A stretch of DNA of 18,122 nucleotides, taken from NCBI GenBank assembly GCA_041738275.1, contig JBGSQD010000103.1, positions 1 to 18,122 on the forward strand, written 5' to 3'. Position 1 is the stretch's first letter. Each line of letters opens with the position of its first letter. Shown here piece after piece: positions 1 to 8,854 of this stretch. The notes beneath the pieces are model-generated. The model made no database searches. It saw only the letters and a program-made list of their open reading frames with translations, and was not told the origin of the DNA. The translations under genes and the position numbers were made by a program. Source of the stretch: JACPFJ01 sp041738275. Its GTDB lineage: Bacteria; Desulfobacterota; Desulfuromonadia; Geobacterales; Pseudopelobacteraceae.

Positions 1-1030
1 GGTCATGGCTGCCAAGCGCTTCCACGATGGTTTCTTCTTCCTGAAACGTCAGGGGCTGTTTGCGATTATCGGCTTCGCCATCATGCTTGTGGTCATGCGC
101 GTCGATTACCATGTATGGAAACAGCTGGCTGTACCAGCCCTGCTGCTCTGCCTGGTGCTGTTGGGCATAGTTCTGATTCCCGGCATAGGCGGCAAGGTGG
201 GAGGTTCGTCACGCTGGATCAGACTGCCAGGATTCAACCTGCAACCTTCTGAAATGGCCAAGTTGGCCCTGATCATGTACATGGCCTACTCGCTGGACAA
301 GAAGCAGGACAAGGTCAAATCCCTGACCTCAGGCTTTATCCCCTACATGATTGTGCTGATGTTCCTGATCGGTTTTCTGATACTGCAGCCCGACCTGGGC
401 GGAGCGCTCACCCTAGCGGCAGTAGCCATGACCATGCTCTTTGCCGCCGGCACACGCCTGACCTATATCCTGTCCATGTTCCTGCTGGCGCTCCCCTTGC
501 TGGCATACAAACTCAGCAGGGGATACCACAAAAGTCGCATAGACGCCTTTCTCGACCCCTGGAGCGACCCTGAAGGGAAAGGGTTCCAGATCATTCAATC
601 CTGGCTGGCCCTGGGGACCGGCGGTCTCTTCGGACAGGGACTGGGGGAAGGGAAACAGAAGCTTTTCTACCTGCCCGAGGCGCACACCGACTTCATCCTC
701 TCCGTGGTCGGCGAAGAGCTGGGTTTTCTCGGAGTGGTGGTGATCATCGGCATGTTTTTCCTGCTGGTGCAACGAGCCATGCGCATATCCGTGGCAGCAC
801 CGGACACCTTCGGACGTTTTCTGGCCTTTGGCATCGCAGTGCTGTTCGGCATCGAAGCCACAGTCAACATGGGCGTAATCACCGGGATGCTCCCCACAAA
901 GGGGTTGGCACTCCCGTTTATCAGTTATGGCGGCAGCTCACTCTTGATAAGCCTGTTTGCGGTTGGTATACTGCTCAACATCTCATCCGGGCTGAAAATA
1001 TCCTCCATCAACCTTAAGGAGGACAAATGA
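1..1030 (+). CDS. ftsW: FtsW, lipid II polymerase of the divisome (5' partial)
   Basis: SEDS-family glycosyltransferase that polymerises lipid II into septal glycan in the inner membrane, together with a class B PBP. The frame is open to the left edge, so the ATG at position 5 is probably an internal Met and roughly 30 N-terminal residues, including the first membrane helix, lie outside the window. Numbering from that Met, I see multiple hydrophobic helices, the conserved QPDLGGALTL stretch (128-137), the extracytoplasmic LPEAHTDF motif (223-230) whose Asp is the presumed catalytic residue of the family, and the SEDS signature FISYGGSSLL (305-314). The position directly before murG fits FtsW rather than RodA. 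The stop overlaps the murG start (ATGA at 1027-1030), so translation is probably coupled. I am confident of the family; only the 5' end is unknown. Confidence 0.95.
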   Translation, partial: VMAAKRFHDGFFFLKRQGLFAIIGFAIMLVVMRVDYHVWKQLAVPALLLCLVLLGIVLIPGIGGKVGGSSRWIRLPGFNLQPSEMAKLALIMYMAYSLDKKQDKVKSLTSGFIPYMIVLMFLIGFLILQPDLGGALTLAAVAMTMLFAAGTRLTYILSMFLLALPLLAYKLSRGYHKSRIDAFLDPWSDPEGKGFQIIQSWLALGTGGLFGQGLGEGKQKLFYLPEAHTDFILSVVGEELGFLGVVVIIGMFFLLVQRAMRISVAAPDTFGRFLAFGIAVLFGIEATVNMGVITGMLPTKGLALPFISYGGSSLLISLFAVGILLNISSGLKISSINLKEDK

Positions 1031-2118
1031 GATTGATTATCGCAGGAGGAGGCACCGGCGGCCACCTGTTTCCCGGCATCGCCGTGGCCGAAGAATTTCT
1101 TGAGCGCGACCCGAGCAATGAGGTCCTCTTTATAGGGACCGAACATGGCATCGAGGCACGTGCGGTCCCTGCCGCGGGCTACCGGCTGGAGATCATTTCA
1201 GCGGCCGGCATCCGCGGCAAGGGAGGACTCAGTCAAATCAAAGGCATGGCCTTGATGCTCTACGGTTATGCCCAGTCCCGAAAAGTCCTCAAGGCGTTCC
1301 GGCCCGACATGGTATTGGGTGTGGGTGGCTATGCCTCGCTGCCGATGGTACTGGCAGCCCGCGGCATGCAGATCCCCCGCTACATTCACGAGCAGAACGC
1401 CATTCCCGGCATGACCAACAAGATGCTGGCAAAGTTCGTTGACCAGGTTTTCATCACCCTTGAAGAGTCTGCCAAGTTCTTCCCGAAAGACAGCACGCTG
1501 CTGACCGGAAATCCGCTCAGACGGCAGATCCTGCAGCAGGCCGCCACTTCAGCCGGAGAAGAATTACGGCTTGGCGGCCAGGGGCGTTTCAGGCTGTTGA
1601 TCTTCGGCGGCAGCCAAGGTGCTCACGCAATAAACATGGCCATGATAGCCGCGCTCCCCTTTCTGGAGCGGACCAGCGACAAGCTGGAGATCACCCATCA
1701 GACCGGAGCCAAGGACGCGGATCAGGTTGCAGAGGCATACCGGAAGCACGGCTTTGATGCCGCGGTCCGCCCCTTTATCGATGATATGGCCGGCGCCTAT
1801 CAACGGGCCGATCTGGTAATCTGCCGGGCCGGGGCCACCACCATCGCCGAGTTGACCGCCTGCGGGCGCCCCAGCATCTTCATACCCTTTCCCCATGCGG
1901 TTGATGACCATCAACGTTGTAATGCCGAGGCGCTGTTGAAGAAGGGTGCCGGATTCATGCTGCTGGAACGGGAACTGAACGGAGAGAGCCTTGCCGGGAT
2001 GATCCGCGAACTCATGGGCGACCCGGAGAAGCTGCAGCGCACAGGCAAACTTGCCTTCGGTCTGGCCAAGCTGGATGCGGCAAAGATCATCGTGGACGAG
2101 ATGATGAAAGGAATCTGA
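1027..2118 (+). CDS. murG: MurG, lipid II-forming GlcNAc transferase
   Basis: Peripheral inner-membrane glycosyltransferase (family GT28) that transfers GlcNAc from UDP-GlcNAc to lipid I to make lipid II. The 363-aa length is normal. The N-terminal glycine loop GGGTGGH is at residues 7-13, HEQN at 121-124, the second glycine loop GGSQGA at 194-199, the UDP-GlcNAc-binding stretch CRAGATTIAEL at 266-276 and PFPHAVDDHQ at 287-296, all as expected for MurG. The start is the ATG overlapping the ftsW stop, preceded by an AAGGAGG ribosome-binding site inside the end of ftsW. It makes the substrate that the upstream gene product, FtsW, polymerises. Nothing looks damaged. Confidence 0.98.
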   Translation: MRLIIAGGGTGGHLFPGIAVAEEFLERDPSNEVLFIGTEHGIEARAVPAAGYRLEIISAAGIRGKGGLSQIKGMALMLYGYAQSRKVLKAFRPDMVLGVGGYASLPMVLAARGMQIPRYIHEQNAIPGMTNKMLAKFVDQVFITLEESAKFFPKDSTLLTGNPLRRQILQQAATSAGEELRLGGQGRFRLLIFGGSQGAHAINMAMIAALPFLERTSDKLEITHQTGAKDADQVAEAYRKHGFDAAVRPFIDDMAGAYQRADLVICRAGATTIAELTACGRPSIFIPFPHAVDDHQRCNAEALLKKGAGFMLLERELNGESLAGMIRELMGDPEKLQRTGKLAFGLAKLDAAKIIVDEMMKGI

Positions 2119-2119
2119 A

Positions 2120-3502
2120 ATGTACGGAAAAATAGAGAAGATCCATTTCGTAGGCATCGGCGGCATCGGCATGAGCGGCATCGCCGAGGTGCTGCTGAAC
2201 CTGGGCTACAAGGTATCCGGTTCCGACCTGAGGTCCTCCGACACCACCGAGCGACTGGTCCGATTAGGGGCCGAGGTCAGCATCGGCCACCAGGCCGAGA
2301 ATCTGAAAAACGTCGATGTCGTGGTGATCTCCTCAGCCGTGCATGATGACAATCCTGAGGTTGTCGAGGCCAAGCGACTGCATGTGCCGGTCATCCCCCG
2401 GGCCGAGATGCTGGCCGAACTGATGCGGATGAAGTACGGCATCGCCATTGCCGGCACCCACGGCAAGACCACCACGACCTCCATGGCCGCCTCTATCCTG
2501 GGTCATGCCGGCATCGATCCGACCATCGTCATCGGCGGCAAACTGAACGCCATCGGCACCAACGCGCAACTGGGCCAGGGCAAATTTCTGCTGGCCGAGG
2601 CCGACGAATCGGACGGTTCCTTTCTGGTGCTGTCCCCGACCATTGCAGTAGTAACCAACATTGACGCCGATCATCTGGACCATTATTTAGGCGGCATCGA
2701 AGAGATCAAGGATACCTTTGTGGAGTTCATAAACAAGGTGCCTTTCTATGGTCTGGCCGTACTCTGCCTGGATGACAAAAACATCCGTGCGGTTCTCCCC
2801 AGGGTAAAAAAACGCTACATGACCTACGGCCTTTCCTCCCAGGCCGATATCCGCGCCACCCATGTCAGACACGAAGGTTTTCTGACCTCGTTCGTGGCCC
2901 ACTACAAGGGGTATCGCCTGGGTGAGGTTTCCTTCCCCATGCCTGGTCCTCATAATGTTTTAAACGCCATGGCCTGCATTGCCGTGGCGCTGGAACTGGA
3001 TGTCCCCTTCAGCGCCATCCAGGAAGGCTTTGCCAAATTCGGCGGGGTCGGACGGCGCTTCACTGTCAAGGGTGAGCCGAACGGGATCATGGTGGTGGAT
3101 GATTACGGCCATCACCCGGCCGAGATCAAGGCAACCCTGGCCGCCGCCCGCCAGGGATGGCCTGAGCGGCGCATCGTTGCCGCCTTTCAGCCGCACCGAT
3201 ACACCCGTACCCATGAACTGTTCGATGAATTTGTGACCGCATTTTACGATGCCGACATACTGGTTCTGACCGATGTCTATGCCGCCGGCGAGCAACCGAT
3301 CGAGGGCGCCACAGCCGAGCGCCTGGCGAGTGAGGTACTGCGTTACGGACAAAAGGATGTGACCTATATCGCCAATCGCGAACTGGTGCCCGACCATCTG
3401 GCCGGGATCGTCAAGCCGGGCGATATCGTTATCACCCTGGGCGCCGGCAACATATGGCAGCAGGGCGAGGCGTTGGTGAAGATGCTGGGGGGCACAGCCT
3501 GA
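2120..3502 (+). CDS. murC: MurC, UDP-MurNAc:L-alanine ligase
   Basis: Cytoplasmic ATP-dependent ligase that adds the first amino acid (L-Ala) of the stem peptide to UDP-MurNAc. The 460-aa length is standard. An N-terminal Rossmann-like UMAG-binding domain has GIGGIGMSG at residues 12-20. The Mur-ligase P-loop GTHGKTTT is at 112-119, EADESDGSF at 160-168, TNIDADHLDHY at 179-189, and DDYGHHPAEI marks the C-terminal domain. The start lies one base after the murG stop, so the two are co-transcribed and probably translationally coupled. It supplies the pathway after MurB, whose gene follows. There are no anomalies. Confidence 0.98.
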   Translation: MYGKIEKIHFVGIGGIGMSGIAEVLLNLGYKVSGSDLRSSDTTERLVRLGAEVSIGHQAENLKNVDVVVISSAVHDDNPEVVEAKRLHVPVIPRAEMLAELMRMKYGIAIAGTHGKTTTTSMAASILGHAGIDPTIVIGGKLNAIGTNAQLGQGKFLLAEADESDGSFLVLSPTIAVVTNIDADHLDHYLGGIEEIKDTFVEFINKVPFYGLAVLCLDDKNIRAVLPRVKKRYMTYGLSSQADIRATHVRHEGFLTSFVAHYKGYRLGEVSFPMPGPHNVLNAMACIAVALELDVPFSAIQEGFAKFGGVGRRFTVKGEPNGIMVVDDYGHHPAEIKATLAAARQGWPERRIVAAFQPHRYTRTHELFDEFVTAFYDADILVLTDVYAAGEQPIEGATAERLASEVLRYGQKDVTYIANRELVPDHLAGIVKPGDIVITLGAGNIWQQGEALVKMLGGTA

Positions 3503-3516
3503 CGTACTCCGAGATT

Positions 3517-4392
3517 GTGATACGAGGCCAATTGCTGCGCAACGAGCCCATGAACCGTCACACGTCGTTGAAGGTGGGCGGACCGGCGGACCTGTATGCC
3601 GTGCCGGATGATGCCGAAGACCTGCAAAACCTTTTGCTGGGACTGAGGCAACAGCAGATCCCATGGCTGGCCATGGGCAAGGGTTATAACCTGCTGGTGC
3701 GCGACAAGGGGATCCGGGGTGCGGTGATCTCGCTGGAGCGTTTCAACCGGATCACGGATCTTGGAGAACAGCGTATCCTGGCAGAAGCCGGGGCGGAGAA
3801 CCTGACTGTCGTGCGCTTTGCCCAGGAACTGGGGCTGGGCGGCATCGCCTTTATCTCCGGAATTCCCGGCACTGTCGGGGGCGCCATCAAGATGAATGCC
3901 GGTGCCTACGGCTCAGGCATCCTGGAACGGACCGAATCATTGACCCTGCTGCGTGATGGAAGAGTTGCGGAGTACCGTATGTCCGAACTTGACTACGGTT
4001 ATCGCCATCTGACATTGCAGCCTGGAGACATTGTCCTATCAGCCGTCTTTAACCTGGAGGTGCGTGAAGCGCAGCAGACCGAGGAAGAGATCCGCAAGGA
4101 CCTTGAACTGCGCCGTTCAAAGCATAATGTCGGCTTCCCCAGCGCCGGATCGTTCTTCAAGAACCCCCCAGGCCAGGCAGCCTGGAGATTGATCGACACC
4201 GCCGGCATGCGCGGGGCCCGGGTTGGCGGTGCCCAGGTTTCCGAGGTGCACAGCAACTTTCTGGTCAATAGCGGCGGTGCGACAACGCTGGATTTTCTGG
4301 AACTTTCCACATTAATAAAAGATGCTGTTTTCAAAACATCCGGCGTGACACTGGAAGAAGAAGTGCGTATAGTGGGCGAGGAAAACTCATGA
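3517..4392 (+). CDS. murB: MurB, UDP-N-acetylenolpyruvoylglucosamine reductase (type II)
   Basis: FAD- and NADPH-dependent cytoplasmic enzyme that reduces UDP-GlcNAc-enolpyruvate to UDP-MurNAc. From the start chosen here (291 aa), the FAD-binding GKGYNLLV begins near residue 55, GIPGTVGGAIKMNAGAYG spans 115-132, the catalytic-serine motif SAGSFFKNP is at 209-217, and the C-terminal acidic stretch EEEVRIVGE at 280-288 carries the general-acid Glu. The absence of an extra insertion fits the type II (Bacillus-like) form. The start is uncertain. The frame opens at an ATG at 3454, which would overlap murC by 49 bases and lacks a ribosome site. Other choices are a CTG at 3499 forming CTGA with the murC stop and sitting after a G-run, the GTG at 3517, or the ATG at 3550, which leaves a very short N-terminus. 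The stop overlaps the ddl start (ATGA). Confidence 0.93.
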   Translation: MIRGQLLRNEPMNRHTSLKVGGPADLYAVPDDAEDLQNLLLGLRQQQIPWLAMGKGYNLLVRDKGIRGAVISLERFNRITDLGEQRILAEAGAENLTVVRFAQELGLGGIAFISGIPGTVGGAIKMNAGAYGSGILERTESLTLLRDGRVAEYRMSELDYGYRHLTLQPGDIVLSAVFNLEVREAQQTEEEIRKDLELRRSKHNVGFPSAGSFFKNPPGQAAWRLIDTAGMRGARVGGAQVSEVHSNFLVNSGGATTLDFLELSTLIKDAVFKTSGVTLEEEVRIVGEENS

Positions 4393-5321
4393 GAAATGTA
4401 AACCCTAAAAAAATCGGCGTACTGATGGGCGGGCTTTCGGCAGAGCGAGAGGTTTCACTGAAAAGCGGAGCCGCCGTACACCAGGCGCTGCTGACCCAAG
4501 GTTATCAGTCCGTGGCCATCGATGTGGGACGTGACCTGGCTGCCGTTCTGGAACGTGAGGGTATCGGTGCGGCCTTTATTGCCTTGCACGGTCGCTATGG
4601 CGAGGATGGCTGCGTGCAGGGACTGCTTGAACTGATGCAGATTCCCTACACCGGGTCAGGCGTATTGGCCAGCGCTCTGGCCATGCACAAGCTCTACAGC
4701 AAGCAAGCCTTTAGCGCCAACGGTATCCTCACCGCACCGTTCCACCATTATCGTCATGGAGAGCAGGTTCGGCTTGCCGAGCTCAGCTTTGGCCTGCCGA
4801 TAGTTGTCAAACCGGTGCAGGAGGGCTCCTCGGTCGGGGTCTCCATCGTCAAACAGGAGAATGAACTGGAAGCCGCTGTCTCGCTGGCATTTAGCCACGA
4901 CAGCGAAATCCTGGTTGAACAGTATATCAAGGGGCAGGAGGTGCAGGTCGGCATCCTGGACGACCGCCCGATCGGCGCCATCGAGATCGTGCCCAAGAAC
5001 GAGTTTTACGACTTCGAGGCCAAGTATACCGACGGCATGGCCGAACACATCTTCCCGGCCCGCCTGGAACCATCACTTTATGCAAAGGCGCAGCAGGTAG
5101 GACTGGCCGCGCACCGCACCCTGGGGTGCAAAGGTTACAGCCGGGTTGATCTGCTTGTGAACCCTGATGGCGACTGCTATGTCCTTGAGGTCAACACCCT
5201 GCCTGGAATGACCGCCCTCAGTCTGCTGCCGGAAATAGCGGCCAAGGGGGCAGGCTTGACCTTCGAGGCACTGGTCGTAAGAATCATCGAATCCGCAACA
5301 CTTTCAATAAAGGCCAATTGA
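4389..5321 (+). CDS. ddl: D-alanine--D-alanine ligase
   Basis: ATP-grasp ligase that makes D-Ala-D-Ala for the end of the peptidoglycan stem peptide. The 310-aa length is typical of the DdlB form found in dcw clusters. GGLSAEREVSLKSG (14-27) and HGRYGEDG (67-74) lie in the N-terminal domain. The ATP-grasp lysine motif KPVQEGSSVGV is at 141-151. The omega-loop YDFEAKY at 207-213 ends in the Tyr typical of D-Ala-D-Ala rather than D-Ala-D-Lac ligases. The metal-binding stretch EVNTLPGMT is at 267-275. Its ATG overlaps the murB stop, and ftsQ starts four bases after its own stop. From the motifs it should make a vancomycin-susceptible peptidoglycan terminus. Confidence 0.97.
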   Translation: MRNVNPKKIGVLMGGLSAEREVSLKSGAAVHQALLTQGYQSVAIDVGRDLAAVLEREGIGAAFIALHGRYGEDGCVQGLLELMQIPYTGSGVLASALAMHKLYSKQAFSANGILTAPFHHYRHGEQVRLAELSFGLPIVVKPVQEGSSVGVSIVKQENELEAAVSLAFSHDSEILVEQYIKGQEVQVGILDDRPIGAIEIVPKNEFYDFEAKYTDGMAEHIFPARLEPSLYAKAQQVGLAAHRTLGCKGYSRVDLLVNPDGDCYVLEVNTLPGMTALSLLPEIAAKGAGLTFEALVVRIIESATLSIKAN

Positions 5322-5325
5322 GCGA

Positions 5326-6150
5326 ATGAGGGATTTTGCCACCTCCAAATACCAGTGCAAGAAGGTGACTGCGAACCGGGTCAAGGTGCAGCGCAAGCCG
5401 CTCGACCTGAAGAAATATCTGCGCCCGCTCGGCAAGTTCGCCCTTGGACTGACAGCAGTGACGATTGCCGGCCTGATCCTTTTTGTGGCCTATCGCACCC
5501 TGAACTCGGCAACCTTCTTCCGAATCAAGACAATCGATGTCTCCAGTTCCAAGCGCCTGACCCGCGAGGAAATCCTGGCAATCAGCGGGGTTGAGCCAGG
5601 CCGGGACCTGGCGCGCCTGAATCTGAAGCGGATGGGTGAACAACTCGCCCAGAATCCCTGGGTTGAAACCGTCCACATCCGCAGGTACTTCCCGGACGCG
5701 CTTTCCATTGACATTACCGAACGCGAACCCGTGGCCGTAATCAATATGGGCTTCATCTACTACCTGGACCAGAAGGGGAACGTTTTCAAGGTACTCAACC
5801 AGGGAGACCGCCTGGATTACCCGGTTATTACCGGCTTTAGCGAAGAAGACCTGAACAAGGCTCCCCTTGCCACCAAAGAGGCACTCAAAACCACCTGTGA
5901 GCTGCTGGCAATTTTACGTGATAAAGGTGCATTTATCCTTGCAGATGTATCGGAGATTCATTACGATAAGGGCTTCGGTTTTACCATGTTTACTGCTTCC
6001 GGCGCGCTTCCGGTGAAGATCGGCTCCGGCGACTTTATAGCCAAGATTGAGCGTTTTGCTAGAATATACCGGGATCTCATGGCCCAGCAGCCGACACTCC
6101 AGTATATAGATCTCGACTACATCGACAAGATCATAGTCAAAAAAAGTTAA
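5326..6150 (+). CDS. ftsQ: FtsQ, divisome POTRA-domain protein
   Basis: Bitopic inner-membrane protein that bridges early and late divisome proteins in complex with FtsB and FtsL. The 274-residue protein has a basic cytoplasmic N-terminus (1-37), one transmembrane helix at about 38-58, a POTRA domain at about 65-134 (starting FFRIKTIDVSSS and including the NPWVETVHIRR stretch near 110-120), and a beta-rich FtsQ domain to the end. Sequence conservation in this family is low, so the call depends on architecture and on its place between ddl and ftsA, which is diagnostic. It starts four bases after the ddl stop. Confidence 0.93.
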   Translation: MRDFATSKYQCKKVTANRVKVQRKPLDLKKYLRPLGKFALGLTAVTIAGLILFVAYRTLNSATFFRIKTIDVSSSKRLTREEILAISGVEPGRDLARLNLKRMGEQLAQNPWVETVHIRRYFPDALSIDITEREPVAVINMGFIYYLDQKGNVFKVLNQGDRLDYPVITGFSEEDLNKAPLATKEALKTTCELLAILRDKGAFILADVSEIHYDKGFGFTMFTASGALPVKIGSGDFIAKIERFARIYRDLMAQQPTLQYIDLDYIDKIIVKKS

Positions 6151-6187
6151 TTTACTTTACGAATCCAGAACATAGGCAGGGGGGGGC

Positions 6188-7426
6188 ATGTCAGCTACCA
6201 AAAAGGATAACCTGATAGTCGGGCTTGATATCGGTACAACCAAGATCTGTGCCATTGTCGGTAATGTCACCGAGGACGGAATTGATATCGTCGGCATCGG
6301 CACAAGCCCGTCCAGCGGCCTGCGCAAAGGTGTGGTCATCAACATCGAAAGTACGGTCGGCGCGATTCGCAAAGCGATCAGCGAGGCCGAGCTGATGGCA
6401 GGCTGCGAGATCAAATCGGTGTATGCCGGCATCGCCGGGGGTCATATCAAGGGGATCAACTCCCAGGGTGTGATCGCCATCAAAAACCGCGAGGTGGTCC
6501 AGGAGGACGTACGCCGGGTGATCGACGCCGCCAAGGCAATCGCTATCCCCATGGACCGTGAGGTCATTCACATCCTCCCCCAGGAATTCATCATCGACGA
6601 GCAGGACGGTATCCGCGAACCTCTCGGCATGAGCGGCGTCCGCCTGGAGGCAAAGGTACATATCGTCACAGGGGCAGTGGCGAGCGCCCAGAACATTGTC
6701 AAGTCCTGTAATCGCGCCGGCCTGGATGTGGCAGACATCGTACTGGAGCAGCTGGCATCCTCCGAAGCAGCACTTTCGTCCGATGAAAAGGAATTGGGGG
6801 TCTGCCTGATTGATATCGGCGGCGGTACCACCGACATCGCCATTTTTTCCGAAGGCGCCATCAAATACACCTCGGTGCTCTCCCTAGGCGGCAACCACCT
6901 GACCAACGACATCGCAGTCGGTCTGCGCACCCCCATGGCTGAGGCGGAGAAGATCAAACAGAAATATGGCTGCTGCCTTTCCTCCCTGGTGGGAAAGGAA
7001 GACAAGATAGAGGTGCCAAGTGTTGGAGGACGCAAGCCGCGTGAACTGTCCCGCAATGTGCTGTGCGAAATCCTCGGCCCCCGAGTGGAAGAGATCTTCA
7101 CCCTGGTCAACAGGGAAATTGTCAAATCCGGCCTGGAAGATTCCATCGCATCAGGTGTGGTTATCACCGGCGGTTCCAGCATCCTGGAAGGAATGCCGGA
7201 ACTGGCCGAACAGATATTTAATCTTCCGGTGCGCCGTGGCGTTCCCCAGCGTATCGGCGGCCTGATTGACGTGGTAAATTCGCCGGTATACGCCACCGGA
7301 GTCGGTCTGGTAGTTTATGGCAGCAGGAATGCCGGAGCGCGGGAGTTCCCAACCACAAAATCGGAAAGCAACCTGTTCGGCTCGGTATTCGGGAGAATGA
7401 AAAGCTGGTTCAGGGAGTTTTTCTAA
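6188..7426 (+). CDS. ftsA: FtsA, actin-like membrane anchor of FtsZ
   Basis: Actin-fold ATPase that tethers FtsZ filaments to the inner membrane and recruits later division proteins. The 412 residues show phosphate-1 DIGTTK at 14-19, the 1C subdomain at about 84-165, phosphate-2 DIGGGTTDIA at 209-218, the adenosine motif GGSSILEG at 328-335, and a C-terminal amphipathic tail MKSWFREFF (404-412) after a short linker, which is the membrane-targeting sequence. The start is preceded by a run of eight G bases (6179-6186) that acts as the ribosome site; the 37-base gap to ftsQ holds no other signal I recognise. It is followed by a 167-base gap and ftsZ. Confidence 0.98.
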   Translation: MSATKKDNLIVGLDIGTTKICAIVGNVTEDGIDIVGIGTSPSSGLRKGVVINIESTVGAIRKAISEAELMAGCEIKSVYAGIAGGHIKGINSQGVIAIKNREVVQEDVRRVIDAAKAIAIPMDREVIHILPQEFIIDEQDGIREPLGMSGVRLEAKVHIVTGAVASAQNIVKSCNRAGLDVADIVLEQLASSEAALSSDEKELGVCLIDIGGGTTDIAIFSEGAIKYTSVLSLGGNHLTNDIAVGLRTPMAEAEKIKQKYGCCLSSLVGKEDKIEVPSVGGRKPRELSRNVLCEILGPRVEEIFTLVNREIVKSGLEDSIASGVVITGGSSILEGMPELAEQIFNLPVRRGVPQRIGGLIDVVNSPVYATGVGLVVYGSRNAGAREFPTTKSESNLFGSVFGRMKSWFREFF

Positions 7427-7593
7427 CAATTAGTTAATTAACAGTTATGCCTTTACAGTGGCTAACAAATCTAATTTCAAGGTCTTATATACACTGGTAA
7501 TTTTTAATATTTTTTCTTTTGATTACTGGTGAAAATGCGTTTAAAGTCCAATCTTAAATATGAAACACTGCCAATGCTGAAGGGGGAAAACTG
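7427..7593 (+). promoter_or_regulatory. AT-rich ftsA-ftsZ intergenic region with weak candidate promoter
   Basis: This 167-base gap is the largest inside the dcw block and is much richer in A+T than the genes around it. A weak sigma-70-like pair is visible: CTAACA at 7462-7467 and TATATA at 7486-7491, 18 bases apart. A separate ftsZ promoter here is common in bacteria, so I infer one, but the match to consensus is poor. The ftsZ ribosome site AGGGGGA lies at 7581-7587. No terminator is seen in the gap. Confidence 0.4.
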
Positions 7594-8763
7594 ATGTTTG
7601 AGTTTGACGAAACCATTGAACAAAGTGCAGTTATCAAAGTAATCGGGGTAGGCGGTGGCGGCGGCAATGCCGTTAATACCATGGTCGCCCATGACATACA
7701 CAAAGTTGACTTTATTGTTGCCAATACCGATGCGCAAGCGTTGCGGACATCAAAGGCAACCACTAAAATCCAGCTTGGCAGACAACTCACCAAGGGACTC
7801 GGTGCAGGAACCAAGCCGGAGGTCGGCAGAGATGCGGCCCTGGAAGACCGCACGCCGCTGACTGACTCTCTCAAGGGCGCCGATCTGGTCTTTATCGCCG
7901 CCGGCATGGGTGGCGGCACCGGTACCGGCGCAGCGCCGGTAATCGCCGAGGTGGTTCGTGAGACCGGGGCACTTACCGTTGGTGTTGTTACCAAACCCTT
8001 TACCTATGAAGGCAAAGCCAAGGCAGAGGTTGCAGAACAGGGGATCAACGAGCTCAAGAAACATGTGGACTCCCTTATCATTATCCCCAATGACCGTCTT
8101 ATCAGCCAGGCCGGCAAGAACATGTCGCTTTTCGATGCCTTCAAACCTTCCGATGACGTCCTGCGTCAGGCTGTTCAGGGAATATCGGAGCTGATCACCA
8201 CCGAAGGCTTCATGAATCTCGACTTTGCCGATGTCAAGACCGTCATGAGCGTTCGCGGGATGGCCATGATGGGAATAGGCATAGGCACTGGCGAGGACAA
8301 GGCTTCCACAGCTGTCAGCATGGCCATCTCCAGCCCTTTGCTTGAAGACAACGACATTTCCGGATCAAAAGGGGTTCTGGTCAACATTACCGGTTCTTCG
8401 AGCATGACCATGGACGACTACAATACAGTCAACCGGATCATTGCCGAGCGTGTCCATGAAAGCGCCATTATCAAGATCGGTGTTGTCAGGGATGACAGCC
8501 TTGGTGACACCATCAAGGTGACGGTTATCGCCACCGGCTTTGGTGACCGTTTTGACACGGAACGTTCGCGGGATTTCCGCAAAAATGTGTCGCCGCTTGC
8601 CGACCGCACTGCCCCCAACAAAAAATGGCTGGATATTCCGACCCATATCCGTGACCGCCAGCAGACCGAAAATGCCACCCGTGTCCGGCCGGTTGTCTCC
8701 TACATCGAAGACGATGAAGACCAGTACGACATCCCGACCTTCCTGAGAAAGTCCGTCGACTGA
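7594..8763 (+). CDS. ftsZ: FtsZ, tubulin-like division GTPase
   Basis: GTPase that polymerises into the cytokinetic ring at midcell. In the 389-aa protein the glycine-rich loop GVGGGGGNAVNTM begins near residue 18, the tubulin signature GGGTGTG is at 106-112, and the T7-loop NLDFAD at 208-213 has both catalytic Asp residues. An unstructured linker runs from about 325 to 372, and the conserved C-terminal peptide YDIPTFLRK at 378-386 binds FtsA. A strong ribosome site sits just upstream. It is the last gene of the dcw block and is closed by two terminators in series. It is complete and normal in length. Confidence 0.99.
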   Translation: MFEFDETIEQSAVIKVIGVGGGGGNAVNTMVAHDIHKVDFIVANTDAQALRTSKATTKIQLGRQLTKGLGAGTKPEVGRDAALEDRTPLTDSLKGADLVFIAAGMGGGTGTGAAPVIAEVVRETGALTVGVVTKPFTYEGKAKAEVAEQGINELKKHVDSLIIIPNDRLISQAGKNMSLFDAFKPSDDVLRQAVQGISELITTEGFMNLDFADVKTVMSVRGMAMMGIGIGTGEDKASTAVSMAISSPLLEDNDISGSKGVLVNITGSSSMTMDDYNTVNRIIAERVHESAIIKIGVVRDDSLGDTIKVTVIATGFGDRFDTERSRDFRKNVSPLADRTAPNKKWLDIPTHIRDRQQTENATRVRPVVSYIEDDEDQYDIPTFLRKSVD

Positions 8764-8777
8764 TTCATAAATTTCAT

Positions 8778-8810
8778 GGGGGGCCGCATTCAATGCAGCC
8801 CCCCTTTTTT
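8778..8810 (+). terminator. Rho-independent terminator 1 after ftsZ
   Basis: GGGGGGC (8778-8784) pairs with GCCCCCC (8798-8804). After one C.A mismatch, GCAT (8786-8789) pairs with ATGC (8793-8796) around a three-base loop. Six T bases follow (8805-8810). It begins 14 bases after the ftsZ stop. This is a very strong classic intrinsic terminator. Confidence 0.95.
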
Positions 8811-8854
8811 GCCCGGCTCTCCGCCTTATCCCTCCTGGAGAACCGGGCTTTTTT
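8811..8854 (+). terminator. Rho-independent terminator 2 after ftsZ
   Basis: It starts directly after the first terminator. GCCCGG (8811-8816) pairs with CCGGGC (8843-8848), the stem continues with TCTCC/GGAGA after a mismatch, the loop is about 14 bases, and TTTTTT (8849-8854) follows. Together with terminator 1 it seals the dcw operon off from the accessory region. Confidence 0.88.

Noticed and set aside
1564..2181. Long - strand open frame (205 codons) opposite murG
   Set aside because: It is a shadow of the GC-rich murG codons, with no domain, no ribosome site and a fully supported gene on the other strand. The same holds for the other antisense frames under the dcw, radical SAM and proA genes.
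6179..6186. Run of eight G bases before ftsA as a slippage or phase-variation tract
   Set aside because: It is outside the reading frame and placed as a ribosome-binding site. Length change could tune translation, but nothing in the sequence shows this.
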